64,000 nt of DNA, from the NCBI GenBank assembly GCA_038116945.1, contig JAYOEY010000004.1, positions 186,001 to 250,000 on the forward strand. The letters run 5' to 3'. Positions 50,952 through 59,561 of this stretch are shown in pieces. The notes beneath the pieces were generated by a model. That model saw nothing but the letters and a program-made list of their open reading frames with translations. It ran no database searches and had not been told where the DNA came from. Both the position numbers and the translations under genes were made by a program. Origin of the DNA: JAYOEY01 sp038116945. Its GTDB lineage: Bacteria > Pseudomonadota > Alphaproteobacteria > MPNO01 > UBA2964. Each line of letters starts with the position of its first letter. Position 1 is the stretch's first letter.

Positions 50952-51326
50952 TGGCGGGCAGGTCGTTTCACGTACGGAGTATCACGGGCGATGACCGGTG
51001 CACAGGAGTATCGCCGCCTTTATGAAAACCGGGGCCGGCGCGCTCCGGCGACGGTGGAACGGCCGACTCGCTTCGCTGCCGGGCGGTCCGGCGAGTCGCG
51101 CCGGTTCTACGACAGAAAGCCATGGTAGGCGCCCCGGCGAGAATCCGTCAACTTGGCCGGCCGCTAAAGGTATTTCACGGGCCCGGGCGAAACGATATAA
51201 TTCCGGACAGGCAGGAACGCCCGGAACCGTGAGACCAACGAGCCCTTCGACGACCGGGCTCGGCACGGAAATTGCCGACAGCCGGGACGCCCTTTTCAAT
51301 TGTCGGAAAAAACGAGGCCGGTACAC
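50952..51326. other. 375-bp divergent spacer, no gene supported
   Basis: The spacer lies between the GT9 and zinc-ribbon methyltransferase genes and should contain both promoters. A 45-codon frame begins ATG near 50992 (MTGAQEYRRLYENRG) but is Arg-rich, with no ribosome site or neighbour support. No hairpin with a T-tract was seen. Confidence 0.35.
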
Positions 51327-52103
51327 ATGGACGAGGGGCGGGAATACGGGAGCGCTTCCACCGACAGCGACGCCGCCGCAACGGTTACGTGTCCGGTTTG
51401 CCGCGAACGGGGGACGTCGTTCTACTACCGGCACGGCGATATTGACCTTTTCGACTGCGGGAGCTGTCGGACGATATTCATGGACCCCATGCCCACCGCC
51501 AGCGCGGTGGAAACGATGTACCACGATTCCTATGCCGACACTTCGACGGGATATTTTACGAAGGTCGAGAAGAAGATGAAAAGATCCCGCGGACGAATCA
51601 GGCAACTTGCCCGATATGTGTCCGGAGGGTCGTTTCTGGATGTCGGCTGCAATGGCGGCTTCATGGTCGAGGCGGCGCGCGAGCATGGGTTCGAGGCCTG
51701 CGGCGTCGATCTGGATGCGGTTTCCATCGACTACGCCCGGAAACATTATCCGCAGAACCGGTTTGTTCATGGAACGGTGGAGTCGATGCCGGCCGAAGGG
51801 TCGAAGTACGATCTCATCTACTGCTCCGAGGTGATCGAGCACGTACCGGACGTGCAAGGCTTTGCCGCCGCCGTCTCGAGCCTGTTGAAACCCGGCGGAT
51901 ATTTTTTCATCACGACTCCCGACATCAGCCACTGGCGGCGGCCCCGCGAACTGACGTCATGGGACGCGTTCAACCCGCCGTCCCATTGTATCTATTTCAA
52001 TCCGAACAGCCTTAAACTGCTGCTTGAGCAGCATGGTCTCCAGGTTGTTTCGCGTCGCTGGGCATTCAAGCCGGGAATCAAACTGACCTGCCGGTTGGGA
52101 TGA
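51327..52103 (+). CDS. Zinc-ribbon class I SAM methyltransferase
   Basis: A 258-residue protein with an N-terminal zinc ribbon (CPVC at 22-25, CGSC at 44-47) followed by a methyltransferase domain: FLDVGCNGGFMVEA motif I, CGVDLDAVSIDYA, YDLIYCSEVIEHVPD and LLKPGGYFFITTPD. This two-part layout is common among enzymes acting on nucleotide-linked or lipid-linked sugars in surface-glycan clusters, which fits the adjacent GT9 gene. ATG 51327 is preferred over a TTG at 51300. Confidence 0.8.
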   Translation: MDEGREYGSASTDSDAAATVTCPVCRERGTSFYYRHGDIDLFDCGSCRTIFMDPMPTASAVETMYHDSYADTSTGYFTKVEKKMKRSRGRIRQLARYVSGGSFLDVGCNGGFMVEAAREHGFEACGVDLDAVSIDYARKHYPQNRFVHGTVESMPAEGSKYDLIYCSEVIEHVPDVQGFAAAVSSLLKPGGYFFITTPDISHWRRPRELTSWDAFNPPSHCIYFNPNSLKLLLEQHGLQVVSRRWAFKPGIKLTCRLG

Positions 52104-52271
52104 GTCCGGGAAGGTTTGACGCTGCGGCGGGGGCGGCTTGCGGTACGTGACCGTCGACGACCTCATCGGTCCCCGGCGACGCGGATGCGGCGCGGGCCGG
52201 GCCGGCGGGTTCGCCCCGAACGGATCGGCGGCCGGGTGGCGGTCCCGCGAATGCGGCGCGGAAAGCACGAC

Positions 52272-52784
52272 ATGAAGCATCGCATGGAAATCGTCGTCGG
52301 CGACATCACGCTGCTCGCGGTGGACGCCATCGTCAATGCCGCCAACGAAACGCTGCTGGGCGGCGGCGGGGTCGACGGCGCCATTCATCGGGCGGCTGGC
52401 CCGAAACTGCTCGAAGAATGCCGGTCGCAGCGGGGGTGCGCGACGGGCGACGCGAAGCTGACCAGGGGATACGAACTGCCCGCACGCTATGTGATCCATA
52501 CGGTAGGCCCCGTATGGCGGGGCGGCGGGGTGAACGAAGAGGCCCTGCTCGCGAGCTGCTATCGTCGTTCGCTGGAGATCGCTTCCGAGGCGGGCGTCGC
52601 CAGCATCGCGTTCCCCTCAATCAGCACGGGGGTCTATGGATATCCGGCGGAGTCCGCCGCGAGGGTTGCGGTCGCCGCCGTCGCGGAATTCCTGAATGGC
52701 GACGCGTCCGTCGGGCGGGTGATTTTCTGCTGTTTCAGCGACAGGGCTGCGACGTTTCACCGCAGCGCGCTCGACGCCCTTTAG
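52272..52784 (+). CDS. Macro-domain O-acetyl-ADP-ribose deacetylase
   Basis: A 170-residue MacroD-type hydrolase. GDITLLAVDAIVNAANETLLGGGGVDGAIH holds the ADP-ribose and catalytic loop (read as VNAANETLL and GGGGVDGAIHRAAG), and ISTGVYGYP holds the second phosphate loop. It removes ADP-ribose or hydrolyses O-acetyl-ADP-ribose. ATG 52272 (or 52284) gives the compact domain; upstream in-frame sequence is Arg-rich and non-conserved. It is convergent with the PEP-CTERM-like gene through overlapping stops (TTAG). Confidence 0.88.
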   Translation: MKHRMEIVVGDITLLAVDAIVNAANETLLGGGGVDGAIHRAAGPKLLEECRSQRGCATGDAKLTRGYELPARYVIHTVGPVWRGGGVNEEALLASCYRRSLEIASEAGVASIAFPSISTGVYGYPAESAARVAVAAVAEFLNGDASVGRVIFCCFSDRAATFHRSALDAL

Positions 52785-53719
52785 GCGTTCGCTTTTTTGC
52801 GCCGGTACCAGCCGCCGCCGATCAGCCCCGCCGCGAACAGCGAGATTATCGAGGGTTCGGAAACGTCGGCGGGGGGCGGCGGCGCGCTGTCCGGACCGCC
52901 CCGGATATTGTCGAGCGCACAGGAGCCCGCGCACTTGATCCGGATCCGGGCGACCCCGGCAACATTGAACAGCGCCTGCTTCCATTTGTTGTCGCCACCG
53001 GTGCTGGGCGTAAAGAACGAGCCGACACCGACAATCTGGTCGCCATTGACGTCGTAGAGCGTGATCCCGTTATTCGGATCGGGCGGCAGGGTCTCGTCGT
53101 ATTCGATATCGAAAAAATCGATGCTGCGGAGCGTGACCGCCTTGTTGAATTCGATCTGGAACTGGCCGCCGTCGGCGCGGTCGTCGGGATTGTCGCACGA
53201 CACTGCCTGCGAACGGTTTCCGTTGATCCTTCGCCCGTTTGCCTTGCGGCAGTAGGTCGGGTTTTCATGGAGAATGAGGACCCTGCCCGGATTGAGGACC
53301 TCGCCGGTATCGACGTGGGTGAACGGAGCTCCCAGGTCGTAGTCGCCGCCCGTCGGGCTGGCGGTATCGAACAGAACCAGGGGGTTGGCCGCACCGTCGT
53401 GACGGAAGCCGGCGAAGCTGGCGGCAAGCGTAGGATCGTGATCGATTGCCGCGGGATCGATCAGGCCGGGCATCGCGAATTCGTCGTCGATGATGCGGCC
53501 CTGGCTCCTGCCGGCCACCACCGGATTGGCGAGGTCGAGGAAGCTGTCTTCGAAATCGATCGTCCAGGCCTGCGCCGACGCGGAGATCAGGAAGGCGGCG
53601 CAGATTCCGGCGCAGGCCAGGATGCAGCGCGCGCGAATTCCGGCGAATGGGCTGAGGATCCCGGCCGATCCGTTGCGAAGGACGGCAGTCCTTCGGCGGG
53701 TATTCGGGCGTAGCCCCAT
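52781..53719 (-). CDS. PEP-CTERM-like exported protein, unknown function
   Basis: A 312-residue secreted protein. The N-terminal signal (helix about 32-50, ending ASAQA) is preceded by a long basic arm. The mature part is a Thr/Asp/Gly-rich beta-sandwich-like domain with four cysteines, two in CAGSCALDN. The C-terminus, SEPSIISLFAAGLIGGGWYRRKK, seen as a SEPS tetrad, a membrane helix and a basic tail, is a variant PEP-CTERM sorting signal for exosortase. No exosortase gene is in the window. Confidence 0.7.
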   Translation of the reverse strand: MGLRPNTRRRTAVLRNGSAGILSPFAGIRARCILACAGICAAFLISASAQAWTIDFEDSFLDLANPVVAGRSQGRIIDDEFAMPGLIDPAAIDHDPTLAASFAGFRHDGAANPLVLFDTASPTGGDYDLGAPFTHVDTGEVLNPGRVLILHENPTYCRKANGRRINGNRSQAVSCDNPDDRADGGQFQIEFNKAVTLRSIDFFDIEYDETLPPDPNNGITLYDVNGDQIVGVGSFFTPSTGGDNKWKQALFNVAGVARIRIKCAGSCALDNIRGGPDSAPPPPADVSEPSIISLFAAGLIGGGWYRRKKANA

Positions 53720-53738
53720 GAACCGGACCCGGCCGGGC

Positions 53739-53897
53739 TCAGGAAAGAAGCGCGAGAATTGCGCTGGCGTATATTCCCGCGAGCATGGCCGAAACCGTCA
53801 GAACTCCGACCGTAAGTCCGAAGCGCATGGCGGCGCGCTGGTTCCGTTCTATGGCCGGCCTTTCGACGCCGGGGCCGACTGTTTCGATGATCTGCAT
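53739..53897 (-). CDS. 52-residue single-pass membrane protein
   Basis: A short gene: MQIIETVGPGVERPAIERNQ opens a charged N-terminus, then RAAMRFGLTVG leads into a membrane helix of about 22 residues (VGVLTVSAMLAGIYASAIL) and a Ser stop. The ATG at 53897 has AGGAGG nine bases upstream; an in-frame ATG at 53918 would add seven residues. No family recognised. Two operator-like palindromes lie immediately upstream, which supports a real, regulated gene. Confidence 0.6.
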   Translation of the reverse strand: MQIIETVGPGVERPAIERNQRAAMRFGLTVGVLTVSAMLAGIYASAILALLS

Positions 53898-53918
53898 TGG
53901 TGCATCCTCCTGATTCAT

Positions 53919-54220
53919 CTGATCCTCTCATTGCGATATAGATCACTTTTAAAGACCCGTGAGTGATGTGAATCACAATAATAGTCCGGACCGGATCCAA
54001 AGGCGGGTTTTCGCCTGGCGTACGACGCCGGATCAGGAGAGATGATGTGGCCAATCGATGACCGCGGAATGAAACTTTATGCTTAACGCGCCGCTGTTTC
54101 GTTTCGAGTTCAGCGCAAATTTCTATAAATTTTTCAATAAATTATACCGCAACGGCAAACCGCGGACTTGCAGGCCCTGACGAGCCCGCAAATCCGCCGC
54201 GCGCCGCGTCGAGACCGGGA
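53919..54220. other. 302-bp AT-rich spacer before the small membrane-protein gene
   Basis: It holds two 14-bp palindromes near the small gene and an AT-rich stretch (about 54060-54160) that would be downstream of maeB. A weak CCGC/GCGG hairpin followed by TATAATTTATT on the minus strand could end maeB transcription but is not convincing. Confidence 0.45.
53933..53976 (-). promoter_or_regulatory. Paired CRP/FNR-like operator sites
   Basis: GCGATATAGATCAC (53933-53946) and GTGATGTGAATCAC (53963-53976) both fit GYGAT-N4-ATCAC. This resembles the FNR/FixK box TTGAT-N4-ATCAA and the CRP half-site. Their centres are 30 bp apart, about three helical turns, and the nearer site ends some 35 bases before the small gene's start. 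Confidence 0.5.
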
Positions 54221-56614
54221 TCAGCGTCCGGCGTCGTGTGCGGCAAGGACGGCGTTGGTGACGATGTCCGACACCGTGGCGTCCAGCCGGCCGATTTCGA
54301 CCGGCTTGCTGAGCCCGAGCAGCTGGGGGCCGATGACGGTGGCGCCGCCGAGCTTCTGCAGCAGGCGCGAGGCGATCGACGCCGCGAACAGGTCGGGCAT
54401 GATCAGGACGTTCGCAGGCCCGTCCAGCCGGTTAAACGGATAGACCGACCCCATCGCCGGGTCGAGCGCGGTGCTGACGGACATTTCGCCTTCGAAGGCG
54501 AAATCGACCTTTCGCGACTCCAGGATGCCGACCGCCTGACGGATCTCGTCGATCCGGTCGCTGTTGCGCCCGCCGAAGCTGGTATGCGAAAGCAGCGCAA
54601 CCCGAGGCTCATGCCCCAGGACGCGCGCCCTCGCGGCCGCCTGTACCGCAAAATCGGCAAGCTGCTTCGCCGTCGGCCTTTCGTGCACCACCGTATCGGC
54701 GATAAAGACCGTGCGGTCCGGCGTCGAAACGATGGACAGGCCGAACAGCTCTTCGCCCTTGCGGATATCGATGGCGCGAAGGATATCGTTCCAGCTTGTC
54801 GGCGCGTTTCGCGTCAGGCCGGTAACCATGCCGTCGGCATGCCCCATCGCAACCATGCAGGCGGCGAAGATGTTGCGGTCCTGATTGACCATGCGCTGGC
54901 AGTCGCGGCGCAGATGGCCGCTCCGCTGGAGGCGTTTGTAAAGGAAATCGGTATATTTGACCGTGCTGTCCGACAGTCTCGCATTATGGACTTCCAGACT
55001 CGCCGCCGCGGGAACGCCGAGCGCCGCGATCCGTTCGGCGATGATGTCCTCGCGGCCGATCAGAACCGGGGTGCCGTAACCGGCATTGCGGAAATTGAGC
55101 GCGGCGCGAATGACGGGCTCTTCCTCGCCCTCGGCGAAGACGATCCGCTTGGGATTCCGTTTCACCGCTTCGAAAATATTGTGCAGGCTGAGGACAGTCG
55201 GGTCCATTCTCTGGGCGAGCGAGCGCCGGTAGGCCTCCATATCCTCGATAACGGTCCGCGCGACGCCGCTGTCCATCGCCGCCTTGGCGACGGCGGGCGG
55301 AACCGCGGTCACGAGCCGGGGATCGAACGGCGTCGGAATCAGGTAGTCGGCGCCGTATTTGAGGTCCCGATTGCCGTAGACGCCAAGAACCTCTTCATGC
55401 ACCTCTTCGCGAGCCAGTTCGGCCAGCGCCTGGGCGGCGGCGATTTTCATTTCGTCGTTGATGCGCCGGGCGCGCACGTCGAGCGCGCCGCGGAAGATGT
55501 AGGGAAACCCCAGAACGTTGTTGATCTGGTTGGGATAGTCGGATCGGCCGGTGGCGATGATCGCGTCCTTGCGGACCGCGCGCACATCCTCGGGCGTGAT
55601 CTCCGGGTCGGGATTGGCGAGGGCGAAGATGATCGGATTCTTCGCCATCGACTTGACCATTTTCCGGGTCATCGCGCCGGCGACCGACACGCCGAAAAAC
55701 ATGTCGGCGCCCTTCACCGCGTCTTCGAGCGTACGAAGCTTCGTATCCGCCGCGTAAGCGGATTTCCACTGGTTCATGCCGCTTTCGCGGCCGCGATATA
55801 CGACGCCCTGCGAATCGCACAGGATGATGTTCTCGCGCGGCAGACCCATGGCGTTGAAAAGGTTCGTACAGGCGATCGCGGCGGCGCCCGCGCCGTTGAC
55901 CACCACTTTCGTATCCCTGAGATCGCGTCCCGTCAGATCCATCGCGTTGATCAGGCCGGCGGCGGCGATGACCGCGGTGCCGTGCTGATCGTCGTGAAAC
56001 ACCGGAATGTCCAGCATTTCACGGAGGCGCTCTTCGATGATGAAGCATTCGGGCGCCTTGATGTCTTCGAGATTGATCCCGCCGAATCCGGGTCCGAGAT
56101 ATCGCACGCAGTTGACGAACTCCTCGACGTCCTCGGTGCTGACTTCAAGGTCGATCGCGTCGATATCGGCAAACCGCTTGAACAGGACGCACTTGCCCTC
56201 CATCACCGGCTTGGCCCCCATCGCGCCGAGATTGCCGAGCCCGAGAACGGCGGTACCGTTGGAAATCACCGCAACCATGTTGCCCTTGTTGGTGTAATCG
56301 AACGCCGCGTTCTCATCCTTGGCGATCTCGAGACACGGCGCCGCCACGCCGGGCGAATAGGCAAGCGACAGGTCGCGCTGGGTGGTGATGGCCTTGAGGG
56401 GAGCGATCGAAAGCTTTCCTGGCGGCGGACCGCGATGGAGCGCCAGCGCTTCGAGCTCGAGATTCGAAATCTGAGCCTTGCTGGCGGAATTTCCGTTTTT
56501 CTTCGAAGGGGTCTTCCCCCCCGCCCGCGCCGGCATGGACGATTTGGCCCGCGGCGATTTGGCCCGCGGCGATTTGGCGCGAGGCGACTTCGATCTGACT
56601 GCTTTGCGGGCCAT
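54221..56614 (-). CDS. maeB: NADP-dependent malic enzyme with phosphotransacetylase-like C-terminus
   Basis: A 797-residue MaeB-type enzyme that decarboxylates malate to pyruvate. The malic domain (about 50-450) shows LSLAYSPGVAAPCLEIA, the metal site and a Rossmann loop NGAGAAAIACTN. The C-terminal part (about 470-797) is a phosphotransacetylase-like regulatory domain that binds acetyl-CoA and sets oligomer state in this class. The N-terminus is unusual: four SPRAK-type repeats and a further basic stretch (residues 1-45) precede the conserved start. GGGGAGG lies upstream of the ATG. It is divergent from mutS. Confidence 0.93.
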   Translation of the reverse strand: MARKAVRSKSPRAKSPRAKSPRAKSSMPARAGGKTPSKKNGNSASKAQISNLELEALALHRGPPPGKLSIAPLKAITTQRDLSLAYSPGVAAPCLEIAKDENAAFDYTNKGNMVAVISNGTAVLGLGNLGAMGAKPVMEGKCVLFKRFADIDAIDLEVSTEDVEEFVNCVRYLGPGFGGINLEDIKAPECFIIEERLREMLDIPVFHDDQHGTAVIAAAGLINAMDLTGRDLRDTKVVVNGAGAAAIACTNLFNAMGLPRENIILCDSQGVVYRGRESGMNQWKSAYAADTKLRTLEDAVKGADMFFGVSVAGAMTRKMVKSMAKNPIIFALANPDPEITPEDVRAVRKDAIIATGRSDYPNQINNVLGFPYIFRGALDVRARRINDEMKIAAAQALAELAREEVHEEVLGVYGNRDLKYGADYLIPTPFDPRLVTAVPPAVAKAAMDSGVARTVIEDMEAYRRSLAQRMDPTVLSLHNIFEAVKRNPKRIVFAEGEEEPVIRAALNFRNAGYGTPVLIGREDIIAERIAALGVPAAASLEVHNARLSDSTVKYTDFLYKRLQRSGHLRRDCQRMVNQDRNIFAACMVAMGHADGMVTGLTRNAPTSWNDILRAIDIRKGEELFGLSIVSTPDRTVFIADTVVHERPTAKQLADFAVQAAARARVLGHEPRVALLSHTSFGGRNSDRIDEIRQAVGILESRKVDFAFEGEMSVSTALDPAMGSVYPFNRLDGPANVLIMPDLFAASIASRLLQKLGGATVIGPQLLGLSKPVEIGRLDATVSDIVTNAVLAAHDAGR
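56541..56585. repeat. 15-bp tandem repeat inside maeB
   Basis: GATTTGGCCCGCGGC occurs twice exactly and once with two changes, with a fourth degenerate copy at 56586-56600. The 15-bp unit keeps the frame and encodes the repeated SPRAK pentapeptide in the N-terminal arm of MaeB. Confidence 0.85.
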
Positions 56615-56761
56615 TGCCCACCTCCCCGATATTGTCCGTATCCCGGTAACTTGCGGGTTTTGAGGGAAATCGGCAAGTCATGTTTGCATTACATTCGCCA
56701 TCGGCGCGCGAATCCGGCCTGTATTCTGGCTGATCCTTTTCACCCCTGATAAGCTGGTCCC

Positions 56762-59467
56762 ATGGCAGACGGCGGACCCACCGGAATCCCTTCGACTTCG
56801 CCTCCGGCGACGCGGCGACCGGCCGCCGGCGCGACTCCGATGATGGCGCAGTACCTGGCGATCAAGGACGCCCATCCGGACTGTCTGCTGTTTTACCGGA
56901 TGGGCGATTTCTACGAGATGTTCTTCGACGACGCGGTCCGGGCCGCGGCGGCGCTCGACATCACGCTGACGCAGCGCGGCAGGCATGACGGGCAGGACAT
57001 CCCGATGTGCGGCGTCCCCGTCCACGCCGCCGACGGATACCTGTCCCGCCTGATCCGCAAGGGATTTCGCGTCGCCGTCTGCGAACAGACCGAAGACCCG
57101 GCGGAGGCGAAGAAGCGCGGTGCCAAATCGGTCGTCGCGCGGGAAGTCATCCGCCTGGTGACGCCGGGAACGCTGACCGAAGACTCCCTGCTCGATTCCG
57201 GCAGGCACAATTTCCTGGCGGCCGTCGCCGACGCCGGCGGCGCCATGGCGATCGCATGGCTCGACATCTCGACGGGCGCTTTCCGGGTCCAGCCGGTCGG
57301 GGAGACCGGTCTCGGCGCGGCGCTCGCCCGCATCGAGCCGGGCGAACTGCTGGTTTCGGAGCGGCTGCTGCAGACTCCCACGCTGTTCGATCTGTTCGGT
57401 GACTGGCGGGACCGGATCCAGACGCTGCCCAATTCCCGGTTCGACAGCACTGCCGCCCGCCGGCGGCTGGAGGCCGCGTTCGATGTTGCCGCCATCGACG
57501 GATTCGGCGGATTCGACCGGGCCGAGACCGCCGCATGCGGCGCCCTGATCGATTATGTCGAGCTGACCCAGAAGGGCCGGCTGCCGAGGCTCGATCCGCC
57601 GCGTCGCATCGCCGACGGCGCGGTGATGGAAATCGACGCGGCAACGCGACGCAATCTCGAGCTGACGCGCACGCTGTCCGGAGACCGGCAGGGCTCGTTG
57701 CTGTCGGTCGTCGACCGGACGGTGACCGGCGCGGGATCGCGCCTTCTGTCGGCGCGGCTGTCGGCGCCGCTGACCGATCCGGGAACCATCGCCGGCCGGC
57801 TCGATTCGGTGGCGCTGTACCGGGACCGGCCCGACCTGCGGAACGATCTGAGGCGAAAGCTTTCGGCCTGCCCCGACATGGAGCGCGCGCTGTCCCGGAT
57901 CACGCTCGGGCGCGGCGGGCCCCGCGATCTCTCGGCGATCGGCTCGGGGCTGGACTGCGCCGCCGCGGTGCGCGCGCTGCTGGGCCGCGAAGAGCCGCTC
58001 CCCGCCGAAACCGGTCGCGCCCTGCAGGGGCTCGGCCATCATGAAGAGCTGTCGCGACGGCTGGACCGCGCGCTGCGCGACGAGCTGCCGCTGCTGGCCC
58101 GGGACGGCGGTTTCATCGCGCCCGGCTATTCGGCCGAGCTCGACGAGCTGGTGACGCTGCGCGACGAAAGCCGCAAGCTGACCGCGGGCCTCCAGAAAAA
58201 ATATGCGGACCAGACGGGCATCGCCTCGCTGAAGGTCCGGCACAACAACGTGCTGGGTTACTATATCGAGGTCACGCCGACCCATGCCGACAGGATGCCG
58301 GCCGGCAAGGAAGAGCCGTTCATCCATCGCCAGACGCTGGCGAGCGCGGTGCGCTACACCACGGTCGAGCTGGGCGAGCTCGAGGGACGGATCAGCCGCG
58401 CCGCCGATCAGGCGCTGGCCCTCGAGCAGGAACTGTTCGACGACCTCGTCGGCGAAGTAACGGCGCGCACCGACGGTATCGCCGGCGCGGCGGCGGCGAT
58501 GGCCGCGCTCGACGTCGATTCGGCGCTGGCCGATCTCGCGGCCGAATTCCGGTATGTCCGTCCCGTGATCGACGACACGACGGAGTTCTCGATCGTCGCG
58601 GGCCGTCATCCCGTGGTGGAAGCGGCGCTGCGCTCGGCGGGCGATGCCGAATTCGTGCCCAACGACTGCGACCTGCGTGACACGAACAGGTTGTGGCTTC
58701 TGACAGGCCCCAACATGGCGGGCAAGAGCACCTTCCTGCGCCAGAACGCGCTGATCGCGATCCTCGCCCAGACCGGTTCTTACGTCCCCGCCGAAAGCGC
58801 CCGCATCGGCGTCGTCGACCGGCTGTTCAGCCGGGTCGGCGCGGCCGACGACCTGGCCCGCGGGCGGTCGACGTTCATGGTGGAGATGGTGGAGACCGCC
58901 GCGATCCTCAACCAGGCCGGACCGCGCGCGCTGATCATCCTGGATGAGATCGGTCGCGGCACGTCGACCTTCGACGGGCTGTCGATCGCCTGGGCGGCGC
59001 TCGAGCATATCCATGCGGTGAACAGATGCCGGGCGCTGTTCGCCACCCACTACCATGAACTGACCGCGCTCTCGGGAACGCTGGACGCTCTGTCGTGCAG
59101 GACCATGCGGGTCAAGGAATGGCAGGGCGACGTCGTGTTCCTGCACGAGGTCGCACCGGGCGCCGCCGACCGGTCCTACGGGATTCATGTCGGAAGGCTG
59201 GCGGGCCTGCCGGCCGCCGTGATCGACCGGGCGGAGCAGGTGCTGGCCGCGCTCGAAGCCGGCGAACAGAGCGGTGCGGCGGCGCGGCTCGCCGACGATT
59301 TGCCGCTTTTCCAGGCGGCGCGCCCGACTTCCGCGGGCGGCGGAAAGCGGGCGGAAAGCGAGATCGAGAAAGCCGTCGCGGCGGCCGACCCGGACGGCAT
59401 GTCGGCGCGCGAGGCGCTGGAGTTCCTGTACCGGCTGAAGGACCTTTCGCAGAGCGATTCGACATGA
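56762..59467 (+). CDS. mutS: DNA mismatch repair protein MutS
   Basis: A 901-residue MutS. The mismatch-reading F-x-E lies in MGDFYEMFF (about 47-55). The lever and clamp domains follow; the ATPase has Walker A GPNMAGKST (about 648-656), then FMVEMVETAAIL, Walker B LIILDEIGRGTSTFDG and ATHYHEL. The C-terminal tail (REALEFLYRLKDL) is the tetramerisation segment. It recognises mispairs and recruits MutL. A Pro/Thr-rich start of about 25 residues precedes the conserved PMMAQYLAIK. Confidence 0.97.
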   Translation: MADGGPTGIPSTSPPATRRPAAGATPMMAQYLAIKDAHPDCLLFYRMGDFYEMFFDDAVRAAAALDITLTQRGRHDGQDIPMCGVPVHAADGYLSRLIRKGFRVAVCEQTEDPAEAKKRGAKSVVAREVIRLVTPGTLTEDSLLDSGRHNFLAAVADAGGAMAIAWLDISTGAFRVQPVGETGLGAALARIEPGELLVSERLLQTPTLFDLFGDWRDRIQTLPNSRFDSTAARRRLEAAFDVAAIDGFGGFDRAETAACGALIDYVELTQKGRLPRLDPPRRIADGAVMEIDAATRRNLELTRTLSGDRQGSLLSVVDRTVTGAGSRLLSARLSAPLTDPGTIAGRLDSVALYRDRPDLRNDLRRKLSACPDMERALSRITLGRGGPRDLSAIGSGLDCAAAVRALLGREEPLPAETGRALQGLGHHEELSRRLDRALRDELPLLARDGGFIAPGYSAELDELVTLRDESRKLTAGLQKKYADQTGIASLKVRHNNVLGYYIEVTPTHADRMPAGKEEPFIHRQTLASAVRYTTVELGELEGRISRAADQALALEQELFDDLVGEVTARTDGIAGAAAAMAALDVDSALADLAAEFRYVRPVIDDTTEFSIVAGRHPVVEAALRSAGDAEFVPNDCDLRDTNRLWLLTGPNMAGKSTFLRQNALIAILAQTGSYVPAESARIGVVDRLFSRVGAADDLARGRSTFMVEMVETAAILNQAGPRALIILDEIGRGTSTFDGLSIAWAALEHIHAVNRCRALFATHYHELTALSGTLDALSCRTMRVKEWQGDVVFLHEVAPGAADRSYGIHVGRLAGLPAAVIDRAEQVLAALEAGEQSGAAARLADDLPLFQAARPTSAGGGKRAESEIEKAVAAADPDGMSAREALEFLYRLKDLSQSDST

Positions 59468-59561
59468 CGCGTCATCGGTCCTTCTAATCGGGGCGCGGGC
59501 TGTGCTACCGATATGTCGACCGGCGCCTCTGAAAACCCGCCGGCAGGAGCCGTCTCGACAC

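Noticed and set aside
50992..51129. 45-codon frame in the GT9-methyltransferase spacer
   Set aside because: It is Arg-rich, without a ribosome site, and its only support is its length.
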